Positions 1 to 12,358 are shown, counted from the first letter of the stretch. The stretch: 64,000 nt of DNA from Gigaspora margarita (GCA_009809945.1 WTPW01000185.1:495900-559899), one strand, 5' to 3'. The notes: generated by a model not told the origin, from the letters alone. Translations and numbers: made by a program.

Positions 1-768
1 TATTAAATTGTATATATCTTTATAATCTTTTATTCTTTTGTTGTCTTTCTTACTAGAAGATTTGGTTGGGTTGAGTGCACTTTACTTTTTGAAGTAGTTC
101 TCTATTTATAGATTAAAAATCTACATTTATTTATTAGTAAAGCTTTTTTAATTTTTTTAGAGTTTGTAGCTTGCAATAAGCTAATTGTATTAAAATCTAC
201 ATGTGCTCTTTTATATGTAGAGTTTATTTTTAGTATTGGATTTGTTGAAATAAAATTGACAACTATTAAATCTTGTTTCTCAAATCATTCAGGCCTGTAT
301 TTACTGCAACTGTAATAGGGTTGCTACTATTTTGGTGTGGGCTTTTTATTTCATTTGGCCAATAAGTTTCTTCTTTTTTTTCTGATATCTTTTTTTTTAG
401 CTTTGTGTTTAGCCCAATTATATAACTCAGTTATGTTAATATTATATCACTTTATAACTATAGAGGGCTTGGTTTGAATATACTTAGTCAGGTCACTTAC
501 TTTAGCACTAGTGTATTGTACTAGGCAGTATTGTCACTCAGACAACTTGAACAATATTTACAAAATTTAATATCAAAATTTTATTAAAATAACTTCTTTA
601 TTCTACTTTAATTACTGTATTACCACGAAATAACACACACCTGCATGGTAATTTGACCACCTGCACACTATTTTAAGTATGCGCATATGCGCTATTTTGA
701 GGTAATACAATTTTTTATTCTGTACTGGTACTGAAAATCTAAACCTTAATATATATATATAAGAACAA
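1..768. other. AT-rich intergenic DNA, no gene seen
   Basis: No coding frame of convincing composition and no terminal repeats were recognised here. The short open frame on the minus strand near 612-806 has no recognisable protein features. Confidence 0.5.
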
Positions 769-772
769 TTAA

Positions 773-1131
773 GGGGTAGTCTGCAGTTGAAGGGTATAAA
801 TTTCATAGTAAAAATCAGTAAAGATTTACTAATTGCCTAATATAGAAATAGAATCTCATGTGATTCTGTTCTTAAGAAAAAAACCCTATAGTAAAAAATC
901 AAAACACTCTCATACTGTGATCTATCTAGCCAATTTTAATGATTTTACTTCTATTAGGATCAGAAAAATTAGTCCTACAACTTTTATTAGAAGCTAAAAG
1001 AAGTTTATATAATAAAAAATACTTTTATATGTAAGCAAGCTAGATTCCTGTACTATAAAAAAATTATATAAATTTTCATTTTTGTTTATTATAAGATCTG
1101 CAATTTTTTACCCTTTAAGGCAGACTACTCC
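773..1131. mobile_element. TTAA-flanked MITE (piggyBac-like)
   Basis: Ends are inverted: GGGGTAGTCTGC on the left and GCAGACTACTCC on the right, with further similarity inward (AGGGTATAAAT against its complement). TTAA stands on both sides (769-772 and 1132-1135). A TTAA target is the hallmark of piggyBac transposition, but no transposase is present and the superfamily assignment is inference. About 360 bp, non-coding. Confidence 0.6.
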
Positions 1132-1136
1132 TTAAC

Positions 1137-1745
1137 CAGGAACGATAATTTTCTGCAAAATGCAGAATACTGCAAATTTTGTAAAATTTGACCATTTTTG
1201 CAGAAATTGGATTTTATCATGGATAATTGCAGAATTAACCTAAAATTTGACCAGAATCCAATCAAATTTCGAGATTTGGCAAAGAATTTCAGAAGGATAA
1301 ACAATCAATTAATACAAAATACTGTAAAATGCTCTTTAAAGTACCTCCTGTATAAAGTACTCCTGCTGTTTTTGAGGAGGGTTTTTGTATTGCACCCAGG
1401 TACTATAAATGACATCATGACTCTAAAAAATGCAAAGTACCCCATTATTCATTCAAAAAAAATGCTATTCGAAATCACTATTTTCATTAATGTACAGTAT
1501 CCCCCTTTTGACCATAGTATCCCACATGTATTGTGCCCCTAGACCACATGTTGAATATAAAATACCCCAATAGTATGAGCGTAGTTATTAGAAAGCTTCA
1601 AAGCATTAGTATTAACCAAGTTTTGAGTTTAGAACAGGGTTTTTATTGCAGAAATTTGCTAAAGTTTATTTGCAGATAATTGCAGAAATTAAATTTAATC
1701 ACTGCAGAATTTGGGACTAATCACTGCAGAAAATTATCATTCCTG
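1137..1745. mobile_element. hAT-type MITE, 609 bp
   Basis: TIRs read CAGGAACGATAATTTTCTGC at the left and the complement of CAGGAATGATAATTTTCTGC at the right. They are flanked by a perfect 8-bp TSD TCCTTAAC (1129-1136 and 1746-1753), as expected for hAT. It landed on the right end of the TTAA-flanked MITE next door. An open frame at 1198-1542 shows no domain and starts in GCAGA-rich subterminal repeats, so I treat it as non-coding. Confidence 0.85.
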
Positions 1746-1753
1746 TCCTTAAC

Positions 1754-2864
1754 CTATTGTTAAACTTCTACGTAGTGATAGTAAAAAGTGAATTATTTAT
1801 TTTTTAAAACTTGTACATATATAAAGTATCACTGTAGTGTAGCATATTCAACTTATTACACATAACAACAGGCAGGTGCTAGGTGCAATAAATGAAGAGA
1901 AAGGGCAGGATAGATAAAAGCCATATTATAATCAGATATCAGCTGTAGATTTATGATCTTATTTTCTTTGTTTTTTGGATCATTACACAGCACTCTAAGG
2001 CAATTATAGTTCTAACTTTAAAAAGGATATGCATAAAATATTCATTTATTATCAAAAATTATATTCCAATATTAAATTAAAAAGAATAGCCATAACAATT
2101 TATTATCTTGCTAGAATAAAGATAGTGCTAATGAACATTTAATGATAGTTATTCTTGAAGCAATTAAAGCTAAAAAGAATAAATATGAAGCATTTGTTAA
2201 ACATCTTTGTTATGCATTCAATTAAATAGTATTCTATATATAGTGTGCGCTATTTCAGAACATGCATAAGCATTATTTCAAAACCAAGTATGCTATTTTT
2301 AGGAGATGCAATTTTCAAAATAATGCCCATGATCATTATTTTGTAGTAATACAGAATTAATTAAAGTATTAAAGTTGTTCAGAATTAATTTTTGCATATG
2401 TGTGTATATTTTTAAAATAGATTTATTAAAGTCTGATAAAGTTGACTGTTCATCAAACACTTCAAAATGCTCAAATATCAAAAATATACAAGTTACTACT
2501 ACTTTAACACAAAGAAAAGAAAGAAAAGAGTCAGTTTATTACTAAAAACATTTTGTTACTAATTAATTACCAATTCAGATAAGATTAGCCCTATAGCTAT
2601 ATTATTAAGGAAGTGCAGTAAATTATATAATTTTCTAGAAAGAGGGTCACCCATCTATCACATCCTATATAGTGTTTAAAATTCAAAAATAATTTAATGC
2701 ACAAATTAACAATTTTGTATAAGTAAGTTTATTATGAAAATTTAAAAAAAATTTACATGCACAACCCCATTTTTTCAAATTTTTTCTTGCATATTAAAAT
2801 ATTTACTTGTACTGTGCATGCATGTACAAGCTAATTTTAAACCCTGGTCCTATATATATATAGT
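1754..2864. other. AT-rich DNA, no gene recognised
   Basis: No terminal repeats or domains seen. A 37-codon open stretch on the plus strand ending near 2225 (around DSANEHLMIVILEAIKAKK) has protein-like composition but no start context or recognisable family. It may be the tail of a decayed element gene. Confidence 0.35.
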
Positions 2865-3300
2865 ATAAACAGCCAATAATATTGAAGCAAAATCAATTAT
2901 TAGTTAATTGCAGATAGTTGTTACATAGTAAAGTCTAAATTCTACTGTATTAAGAGATAATTATCGATTATGTAAACTTGCTTGGAAGACCAAAATACAT
3001 ATATGCTAAAATGTTTATTAAAATTGAAGAAATTTTTATTATTTAACTTTTAATTTTTACGTTCGTTGAATATATTTTTTTAAAAAATTTTAATTTTTCT
3101 GTTGAACGTAAAAATCAAAAATCAATTAATAAAAAATTCTCTAATACTTATAAAAATTTTGTGGTAAGTATATTTTGATCTTCTGAATAAGTTTACTTAA
3201 GATAATAATCTATTTGCTTATTAAAATTTAGACTTTACTATGTAGCAACTTTTGTTTATTGTGGGGTAGCTTATTTTCAGATCAAAGCCATTTTTGAGTT
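2865..3300. mobile_element. Degraded Tc1/mariner-type MITE (AAATAAGCTACC family)
   Basis: The internal inverted segments ATAGTAAAGTCTAAATT and its complement near 3230, plus GGGGTAGCTTATTTTCAG at 3260, match the better-preserved family members at 47334-47905, 60867-61676 and 61688-62227. The left end is diverged and no TA duplication can be assigned. Confidence 0.55.
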
Positions 3301-3631
3301 TTATAAAATTTGATTGGTCAACAGTCCTATCACTAGGGGTCAGGACCTATGTAAACCCTAGTCACGTAATTTACTGCACTTCTCTTACTATATTTGGAAT
3401 TGGTAATAAACAAATAAGTAAACAATATATTATTAAATCTAAAGATGAGTCTTATAAAAAGTTTTTTTTGTACTAAATAAATATACTTTTGGGCTCTAAG
3501 TAAAGATGTAGAACAGGTTTTTACAGTTCTACTGCTAAAAATCAATAAAATCAGACCAGTATATAAGAAGATATAAGTAAAATATCTTCAAATGTTTTTA
3601 AATTATATAAAAATTATATAAAAACCTGGAC

Positions 3632-3910
3632 CAGTATGTTACAGAACAGCTTTGGACAATAATTTAGACAATTTTGAACAATTATGGACAATTAAATAAA
3701 GTAAAATTACTTAAAATTTTATTAAGATAATCTATTTTAATTTTAATTGAAATGTGTTTAGCACCTAAAAAAATATATAGTTATATATTTTTTAGATAGA
3801 TTTATTAATTATTAAAGCCTGAACAAGCTTTGAACAATCTTGAATGTTTGGACAATTTTGGATATAGACAAGCCAAAAAAGGCTATAGATAGTCAAAATG
3901 TACAACACTG
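3632..3910. mobile_element. hAT-like MITE, 279 bp
   Basis: Begins CAGTATGTTACAG and ends CAACACTG, with short imperfect TIRs. Flanks are ACCTGGAC and CCCTGGAC (7 of 8 matching), suggesting an 8-bp TSD. An inverted relative lies at 54319-54600, sharing the GGACAATAATTT and AAGCCTGAACAAGCTTTG segments. Confidence 0.6.
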
Positions 3911-3918
3911 CCCTGGAC

Positions 3919-4794
3919 ATCTCTCATATACAGTAGTAGCAGAAAATTATAACAATTTTATAGTAATTATTTGTTAATAATAAAAATTTTTATAAAAATA
4001 TTTAAATTATATAAAAATTTGTATATATATTCTATTAAAAAACCAAAAAAGCTGTTTAAAAAAATTAAGTTTTATATAACAAATTTGTTAAGAAAAAATA
4101 GTATTTATACTTAATAAAAAGTAAAGTAGTAAAAAAAACTTTAGAAGTCAAAAAAAATTTTTTTATTTAAATAATCTAAATTTTTTTTTAATAGTTCTTT
4201 TAATATACTTTTAAAATTTTTAAATAAAACTGATTTTTTTATAAAAATTTTTTAGTAAATTAATGTATATTCTACATATAAATTAGAAAAAAAGTATTTG
4301 TTACTACCTGCAATGTATTACTAGCACATAAGCCTTAAGGCCTTATTACTGTTAAAATAAGTTTAAATTAGAATTATAGTTAATATTAATACAGAATTGC
4401 GAGATAATCATTTTTTGTTAGAAGTGCAGTAGGGTGTTATCTTAGTAATATTTTAAGTTATAAATATACCTATGACAAAAAAGGCATGTTGCAGATAGTG
4501 ACAAATACATTTATCCTATAAATTATATAGTAAATTAAAAAAAGATTCTAGATTAAATAATAAAAAATTTTTATAAAAAAATATTACTATATAATTTTAT
4601 AAAATATTTATAATCAAATTGTTTAATAGCTTTTAAAATTATAAATAAAAATTTTTATTTAAATTAAATAAGCTTTAATTTTTAAAATAAAACTTTAAAA
4701 TTAAATCTAAAATTTAAATTAAATTTTACTAGTAATTTTTTTTAGATTTTAAATTTAGACTTAATTTTTTAATTTTTTTAAATTTTTTTTTTTA
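3919..4794. other. Extremely AT-rich DNA, no gene
   Basis: Long runs of A, T and AAATTT. No domain, RNA gene or paired terminal repeat was seen. Confidence 0.5.
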
Positions 4795-5486
4795 ACTTGT
4801 ACTAGTTTTTTATATGTGCTAATACTTTATTCATTATATATGCACATACTAATGGACATATATATTAACTATTTACTACATAGCCTTACATCTGCCAAGC
4901 CCTATTTCAGACTGCCCAAATGCTTAGTGGGCACCAAGTATTTATCCTTCCAGTACCGCCTTCAATCAGCTGGAAAGCTTCCTACTGCCAGGTTGATATA
5001 GGTATAGATAACACCTCAGAACATCTTGTGCTACAAGGTCATATAGTATCTTTCCAGACTTAGGTCTCGCATTACATCTGATGACTTTAGTTAATCCAAA
5101 TCAGGTTCTAACATTTTTATTTCACTGCTACAGATTTAATAATGGCAACTGCCCAATTAAGTCTGTTTGCAGATATTCTGGGTCCCATCTTTTCATAGTG
5201 TTTCAGTTTCTTAACTAGCTATAGTTGACTCCCACAATAGTCACATCTTGTTATAGTTACAATCACACTATAGTCATCTAATTTTATTTATCTGATTATA
5301 CAAACTATATGAATTCTTTCTCGCTTTAGTCACAATTTCACAATAGGCCCATGAAATGCTATTTTTGGCATGTGACTATTGCAAAATCAACTGTAGTTTT
5401 TTTCATTTTGCCTCTAGGGGATTTGAACTGACTACCTTTGATTTGCAACCTAGGAGCATAACTGCTATGCTATTAGCTTACAGGTC
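4795..5486 (-). mobile_element. tRNA-headed SINE (type 2), with nested MITE
   Basis: The minus-strand 5' end (about 5412-5486) resembles a tRNA: a box-B-like AGTTCAAATCC is followed by CCCTAGAGGC, and GCATAGCAGTTATGCTCC lies in the anticodon-arm region. The 3' end abuts a T-rich run at 4778-4794 that recurs at 5487-5502 (AAATTT...TTAA), a possible but low-complexity TSD. The head is like that of the SINE at 42718-43344, while the body is different. A TA-flanked MITE sits inside. Confidence 0.6.
5222..5393. mobile_element. TA-flanked MITE, 172 bp
   Basis: Left end TAGTTGACTCCCACAATAGT, right end complement CAGTTGATTTTGCAATAGTC. TA stands at both sides (5220-5221, 5394-5395). A second copy of the family lies at 60003-60176. 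TIR style and TA target indicate the Tc1/mariner/pogo group. Confidence 0.75.
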
Positions 5487-5671
5487 TAATTTTTTTTTTT
5501 TAAAAAAATTTTATTTTAATTTTTTAATTTTTTTCTTTATAATTATATTTTAAATTATATATATCTAAATTTTTAAAACTTTTTAATCAAATTTACTAAA
5601 TTTTTATATTTGGCAGGTGAATGTTATAATTTTTCACCACCACTATAGGTTATAACTAAATTTGGCCAATT

Positions 5672-6208
5672 TTGGCCCAATTTGCTAAAATAACAAAATA
5701 TATTTGTTTAAATAACTTTGATCTAGTAATCTATGTAGAAGAACCAATTAATGATGGTCAGACTCAACATACAGAGCAGACTTTGGATTTTTGCACAGCT
5801 ATTAAAGCTGGGCATATGGTGAGTGACTCTATAGAAGAAACCCAAAAGGTCTCAGCTTCCATTTCATCAAATCCTGCTGAGACCCCCTCTCCAAATACTT
5901 TCTTTACAACATCTAAAAAAACTACCATTCCATCTATTTTCATAAACACCTCATCATCCAAATCAAAACCTCTTAAAGATTTTACTTTTGAAGATTCAGA
6001 AAATGACAATACATCTCCATCTACAAATACTATATTAGGCAAATCTAACAATTATCCTCCCTCCAGTCTACTTGATCTTTATGATCCTACTACATGTTAT
6101 AACAAATTCTTATCCTACTACAAACTTCAACTTCTACCTTCACCTCAAACAATTGCTTCTTTTACACAATTTATCAAATCAAACTACCCAAAATTCTTTT
6201 CTGAATAA
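5672..6208 (+). pseudogene. LINE 1 N-terminal open frame
   Basis: A 178-codon open frame precedes the endonuclease region of LINE 1. It is rich in Ser, Thr, Pro and Asn (residues about 55-130) and ends with an aromatic/lysine-rich stretch (FLSYYKLQLLPSPQTIASF). No zinc finger or nucleic-acid-binding motif is visible, so the role as the element's first protein or N-terminal extension comes from position only. It is open from its ATG but terminates before the endonuclease, and protein-like sequence seems to continue in other frames after 6208, consistent with a frameshifted longer protein. Confidence in coding origin is fair; function is unknown. Confidence 0.5.
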
Positions 6209-6453
6209 TATATCAAACTTTCTGTCCAAACAAAAAACAAATACAACTCTAAAGAAGCACACATATATTTACTGCATGAAACATCTCTTTTACCAAATCA
6301 CTCTCCACTTCCCTTCAAAAACCTTATCAACTTTTTAAATATTCCTCTTAAATCCAATTTTTCAACAAATATACCATCTCTACAAACTTGTGAACTCTCT
6401 CTAAACCAACTCTCAATTCATCCTACACCAAATCCCTCTTTTATCCTAGAATA

Positions 6454-7170
6454 TGCTTCAATTCCCATTAAAATTGCCTCTTTATATATTAATAGTCTTA
6501 TCCAACCAAACAAAAAACTCTCTATTCTAGAAGCTCTTAACAATAACTCTTTTGAAATTCTAGGCCTTTCTGAGACTCATCTTTCAATAAAAGAAAGAAA
6601 ATTCTTTAATAATCAAATACCCAACTATACTAGCTTCTGGAGCTCTTATCCTCTCCACACCAAGCAGGTGTAGGTATCTTTATTCATCATAAAATTGCAA
6701 ATCATATTGCCTGTACAAATAACTACAATGGCCATATCATTGGCCTTGATCTTCACTTCAAAAACCTGGCAATATGTCTTTTACAAATTTATGTTTCTAC
6801 TCAAGAGAAGAAACAACTCCATAAAGATATCCAAGAACATATAATTTTTCTTGCTCAAAATTCCAACTACAAACTTATTATTATAGAAGACTTTAATAGT
6901 GTTCCAAATCCAAGACTAAATCGTTTCCAGCAAAAAAATCCTCAATACCCAAATTCCAACTTATCAAGTTTCTTCATAGCCATCAATGCAAAGATATTTA
7001 CCGTTTCTTCTTTCCTAATACTCAGAACTTTACATTCCAACAAGCCAATATCCAGAGCAGAATAGACCAAATTTGAACTAATCTATCGATTACAAATATT
7101 GAATACACAGATATTCTCACAGATACTATACTCGAATCAGATCATAAAATAATAACCTTAGAAATCTCAA
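6454..7170 (+). pseudogene. LINE 1 endonuclease (APE-type), broken
   Basis: Visible landmarks of the exonuclease-endonuclease-phosphatase fold are, in order: SLYINSL with EILGLSETHLS (metal-binding Glu and the following His) at about 6484-6590; VGIFIHHKIANHI after a stop at about 6672; LIIIEDFNSVPNPRLNRF at about 6880, where families normally have GDFN, so the Gly is changed to Glu; and RIDQI with SDHKI at about 7055-7150, the C-terminal catalytic Asp-His pair. The enzyme nicks target DNA to prime reverse transcription. At least two stops and two frame changes separate the parts, so no intact enzyme can be made. Confidence 0.75.
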
Positions 7171-7959
7171 TTATAATCAACAAACCTAAACCTTATAAGC
7201 AACAAAAAAGAAAATGCTTTCTCTAGAAAAACTGCTCCAAATTAACTATTCAAGACTATTCTACTCAAACTATACGCAATCTCAAACATATCTCTTCTAA
7301 AATTCAATCAATTCAAACCAAAATCAACTCAATTTTATTTGGAACCAAATATACAAAGCTTTAACTAAAGCAGCTAACAAACACATTCCCTTTAAAAAAA
7401 TCAAAACAATTAAATAAATTCAAGACACTTCCTCTCCTAAACAATCACCATTATATTATAGATACAAGCAAATCCAATTTCTCAAAAACCATTTTCAATT
7501 ACCCAACTTCCCAAACCTTCTCAACAAATACCAAACCCAATATCCTGACAACTCTCTACAAACCAATCCCCCAATCCTTCTCCAAATCAAAAATGAATTT
7601 CACTTATCAAAACCGCACTAAATTATCAATATCAACAAAAGTTATATAATGAAATTAAACAAAAAATAGAAAAACCAAGACAAAATCTATACAGACTTCC
7701 CCAAACTTTTCTACAAAAAATACTCGAGAAATATAACAATATCAACATTGACTGCCTCCTAATTAACAATACCCTCTTCATAAAGCACAGTGAAATCTTA
7801 GAGCCAAATATAAAACCATTTTTTAGAATACTTTTCTGAAAAACCTCTTCATCCAATCCTTGCTAACCTAAACCAATTCTATCAACCACATCCAGAACTT
7901 GAACCTCTCTTCAACAACTTATTCAAAACAATCACAGATCAGGAATAGTCAGAAACAAT

Positions 7960-9109
7960 TTCTAATCTCCCAAACCAAAAAGCAGCTGGCCCTTCTAAAA
8001 TATGCTACAAGCATATTAAACATGCTAGCCCTATAGCACAAAGTATTTTCAGGTCTTTTATTAATAAATGTCTCCAATTGCAAAAAATACCAACAGAATG
8101 GAAATCTTCAAACATTTTCTTATTCCAAAAAAATCCATCTGGAACTTTACACTTAACCAAGTTTGATCAATCTCTATTATTGAGCCCTTTAAAAAAGTTT
8201 TTACAAAAATCTTTAATAGCCGCCTGGACAAAATAATTTCAACAAACAACCTTCTTTCTAATTTAAATTTTGCAGCTACTAAAAACTCTTCAACATATAC
8301 ACCAATTCAAATTTTGCATAATACTATCAAAATATTATATCTCTCATAACAAAGAAGTGTGAATACTATTTTAAGACATGTTTAAAGCATTTGATAGAAT
8401 CAATATTAGATGCTTACAAGATGCTTGTCGAAGAATTGGTATCCCTAATTCTGGCATTAATTTAATAACTGAACTGCATACCTCTCGTGCAGCCAAAGTA
8501 ATTATAGCTTATGGACTTACATCACTAGTTCCTATTATCTCTGGTATTGAACAAGGAAAAACCTATTACTATGACCCTATTCTTGCTTTTATTGCTCAAA
8601 AATATAATAATCAATTCCTAAAAATCTCCTCCTCTTCACCACTTGATACAATTTTCAATACAACCCCAACTACTATTACTATCCCTCCTTTAGCCTATAT
8701 GGATAACACAGTGTGGCATTGTGAACATCCAGAAACTCTACAAAATATTCTTAATAATGTCTCTATCTTATACAAAATTAATAACATTGAAGTTAACCCT
8801 ACCAAATCTGATCTACTCCATATCCTCCCCAAAAACTCAAAAACAACTAATCACAAACTTCTTTATAACAATCAAACAATTACTTCTCGCAAATCTGAAG
8901 ATATAATTAGATACCTAGGTATTTTCTATGATGGCAAAGGCTCAACCAAACCAACTTTAGATATGATATATAATAAAATAGAAAACTTTCTAATTCTTAT
9001 TAGATACAAAAAATTGTTACCTTTGCAAATATCTTCTTTATTCAACCTTATACTTCAACCCTCTTTAGAATATCTTTTGCAAATTGTTCTTATTCATAAA
9101 AATATATGA
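7960..9109 (+). pseudogene. LINE 1 reverse transcriptase, broken
   Basis: The fingers region is seen as KAAGPSKICYKHIKHASPIA (about 7978-8040) followed by KIPTEWKSSNIFLFQK. After a frame break, a 243-codon open stretch from 8378 holds the palm: DMFKAFDRINIR with the first catalytic Asp, GIEQGK (normally GIDQGE), and AYMDNTVW at about 8695, which corresponds to the YxDD box with the second Asp replaced by Asn. The thumb-like part LLHILPKNSK and RYLGIFYDGKG follows. A stop codon stands just before DM, where families usually have Gln (CAA to TAA). The Asp-to-Asn change alone should abolish polymerase activity. Confidence 0.85.
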
Positions 9110-10189
9110 ACCAAACTTTCTTGATTACTTTCTATACAAACAAAAAAATGCTCTCACTAGCCAAGAACACTAATAACATCTCACTCACAAATTCACTTGC
9201 CTTTTAATTAACCTACTTTTATTAGCTTAATCCAAAAAGTCAGCATCTCTAATATCGAACATATTTTTAATATCTTCCTACTTCTCTCAGATATTGGTAT
9301 TGCTCAAATCAAATCCTGGCTATTAAAAACTTGGTCTCATAAATTTACTAAAGAAACCCTCCTTTTGCATCATCGAAAAACACAAAACTATACTCTCCTT
9401 TTCTATCTTGCACAACTAGCTAAAAATAATATAACAATTTCCTTTATCCTTCTAATTATAATATTTCCACCTTTTCTTCCTAAAAATACACACCTAATCT
9501 ATGATATACTCCCTACAACTCCTAATAATCTTACAATTAATAGCCTCAGAAACAAGAAAATTTTATTCATTGAACAAATTACAACTGCAAATAACAACTC
9601 TTTCCTTCCTTGGAACAATATATATCTTTGAACAAACAAAACAACTAGAGGTCACCAACCTTTTTGGTTCACTCGACTTACTCAAATATTACAATTTAAC
9701 TCTATCTATATTACATGGCCACATATTAAACACCCTCAAGAAATAGCTTTATCAATACAACTGATCTAATATCCTCTTCCAACTCATTTCCTTACCAACT
9801 ATTATTTAATAATCGAGATAAAATCATTCTGCAATTAAACAAATCTTAGCAAACTACTCTCTATAAAATTAATCAATCTAGTGAAACATCTACAGGACAA
9901 TCAAATCTTTCAAAAATCACTAATCTCCCATGGAATTTCAAATCTATAAATCTTCCATATAGACAAATCAAGTTTAATAGACTTCTTTTACAAATAGACT
10001 ATAAAGAAATTCTCACTATAATTGATATCTTCAACAACTTAGACTTACCCTTACTTCTCTCCCTCTATCAACCCTAAATTAATATTCTCTCTCATAAAAT
10101 ACATCTTATATATCATAGTATTAAAACCCCTTACTACCAAATCCAACTAATCAAACATACAACAATATCCTTAATCTAAATACAACTCA

Positions 10190-10990
10190 TCTTAACTTTT
10201 TTACTGATGCTTTTATTAAAAACCTTCGACCCTCAAATATTAAATCTGGTATAGGCTAGATTTGTGAAAATGATCCTTCTATCTACTTTAATGCAGCAAT
10301 AAATCCTTCTCCAGACTCTTCTTGCTCTAAATTAATAGCAACTATCCCTCTTTTACTTGCTATACCAAATAACTTTGTTATTACAATATATATTGATAAC
10401 TTATCTGCAATCAAAAACCTAATCAATCCTCTTTCCTTTAAACTTATTCAAAACAAAAACTGGGATATAATTTCAATTATTAACTCTATTAAATCTACAA
10501 AAACATTTCTATTACTCCTATTAAAGTTGAATCACATTCAACTAGTTCTCTGCATAGCTGCTAGCAAAACAAGGCTCTGATAAACCTATATTAGAAATCT
10601 TTTATACATAATTCAAACTACCTACTCACTTTTTATAGAACAAATATATAATAACACACAAAGCTTGCTCTTTTATCAAAAATATTATCAAAATTCAAGA
10701 ACTAACATCTTGGTTATCTCTTAAATTTTTTAACAACTATACTTTAGATATAAACTGGAACTTAACTTTTAAAATACTTAAATCTTTAGAATACAATTCC
10801 TCTTTATACTCCTTCTATATCAAAATTCTAACAAACAACCTTCCAACATTCAAAACCTTAACACCTGCTACCCAAATCTATACACAACAAATCAATGTTG
10901 TAAATGCTCTCCAATTGAAGATACTCTCCATATACTCCTATGTTCCAAAAATACTAAAAACATTCAACAATCGCTTACTAACATATTACT
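10190..10990 (+). pseudogene. LINE 1 RNase H and zinc-knuckle tail, broken
   Basis: RNase H is recognisable from FTDAFIKN (first catalytic Asp) at about 10198, GIG before a stop where a Trp is expected (TGG to TAG), a region LLLAIPNNF, and IYIDNLSAI with the later catalytic Asp at about 10390. A CCKC...HILLCS motif at about 10893-10935 gives C-x2-C-x8-H-x4-C spacing, the zinc knuckle often at the end of such LINE proteins. Frame changes and stops separate the pieces. The minus-strand LINE at 55-59.8 kb has the same two modules in the same order. Confidence 0.75.
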
Positions 10991-11526
10991 AACACACTTC
11001 AACAATCCCAATTAATATCGACCTAAGATTTTACACTTCTTAATACCTTTCATTACTATCAACTAACTCCTCTAATATACAATACAACTTCCTTATACCT
11101 ACTATCCTAGGAATATACTCCAAACCAACATATCATAATACCAAAATTCTCTAAAAAAAACAGACTGAACTCTTTCTCACTAACTTCTCAAATAATCTCT
11201 TAAATTGGTTTTATCACAATATATGGTCTCAACATAATATATTTCAATATCAATAGGAAATAGCCCAGAATATTACAAAAAAAAACCAAATGTACTAAAA
11301 TAACTCTACTATCAAGTACTACTCAAGCAAATACATCAAGAACTCATATACAACCAATAAACCTACACTCTGCTATTAAAAAATGGTACTTACAAGGCTA
11401 CCCCTAAACAACATGCTTTTTATAATGTCATGATTAACACCTTAGATTTTCTCCAACCTATCGTAAATAGATTTATTTTATTAGTTTAAATTAATAATAG
11501 TATAAAATAGGAAATAGGAGGTGTAA

Positions 11527-12358
11527 AGGGTGTGACGATCTAGAGAAGTAACCAGGTTGTCACCCCCCAAGCGGCAGGTCGAAAGTTCAAATCCCACTGA
11601 CGACGATAACGAAAAATAGGCCTGTGTTATGGTAACTGTGGCTCAATATTAGTTGGGTGAGAAACCTGTAACCTTGGTTCCACNATCTTGAATNGNAGCT
11701 CTCNGGCGCAATGGTGTTGTTATACAACAACACCAAAAAATCCAAGGAACCAGAAAAACAGAAACCTGTTTGGGAAGTCCCGTTTAGGAGGTAGAATAAA
11801 ATCTTTGACGGTGCTACCATAATGAGGTTGGTGCTAGGATCCGAACGAACCTTAAAAGGGCAAGGGAGGTCCATAGCTGTTCAGAGTAATTCAGACTGCA
11901 AGTGTCAGTATAATGCAGATGTGCCAGTACTAAAAATCTATGGATAACTACGAAATGGGACGTGGCTGTTCAATGGTATGGTTGACAAGTACCACTGATG
12001 AACAAGGGCCCCAGAAGAACGTCGGAATGGGTTCTTGAAAGGGAAAAATTGTTGCGGCATGGCCACACTTAAGCGCCATAAGGGAAAGCTGAGTGCGACT
12101 CTATAGTAGTAAGTTAATGTGCAGGTTGTTTGGTGATGGAAGCATGGGACAAAGAATTTAAATAGGCAATTCCTATAGTTGGGTTGCAGGTATGGCAGCT
12201 AGTGTAGAACCTTCAGGCGGACTACTTAAATTAGGTACAAAAAGTATACATGTGGCTAGTTGTAATCTCTTTCATGTAATAAAAGTTAGCAAAATGTAAT
12301 TCTGTACCACTTACGGTAAATAAGTCACGGGCAACGCCGTATTAAAATAAAAAAAAAA
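11527..12358 (+). mobile_element. tRNA-headed SINE (type 1), 832 bp, in LINE 1
   Basis: Flanked by a perfect 17-bp TSD GGAAATAGGAGGTGTAA (11510-11526, 12359-12375). The head (about 11528-11600) has a box-B-like GTTCAAATCC and the block AAGCGGCAGGTCG. The 3' tail TTGGGTTGCAGGTATGGCAG...GAACCTTCAGGCGGACTACT is shared with copies at 30.4, 33.7, 14.5 (minus) and 42.7 kb (minus). It ends in an A-rich tail. It keeps CpG dinucleotides, so it looks young. Four ambiguous bases (11684-11704) lie inside. Confidence 0.9.

Noticed and set aside
1198-1542. 114-codon frame
   Set aside because: Located inside a hAT-type MITE and built partly from its GCAGA subterminal repeats; no domain seen.
11528-11600. 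Possible functional tRNA gene
   Set aside because: Only box-A-like and box-B-like sequences are present; the cloverleaf does not close and the same head recurs at the start of several SINEs.
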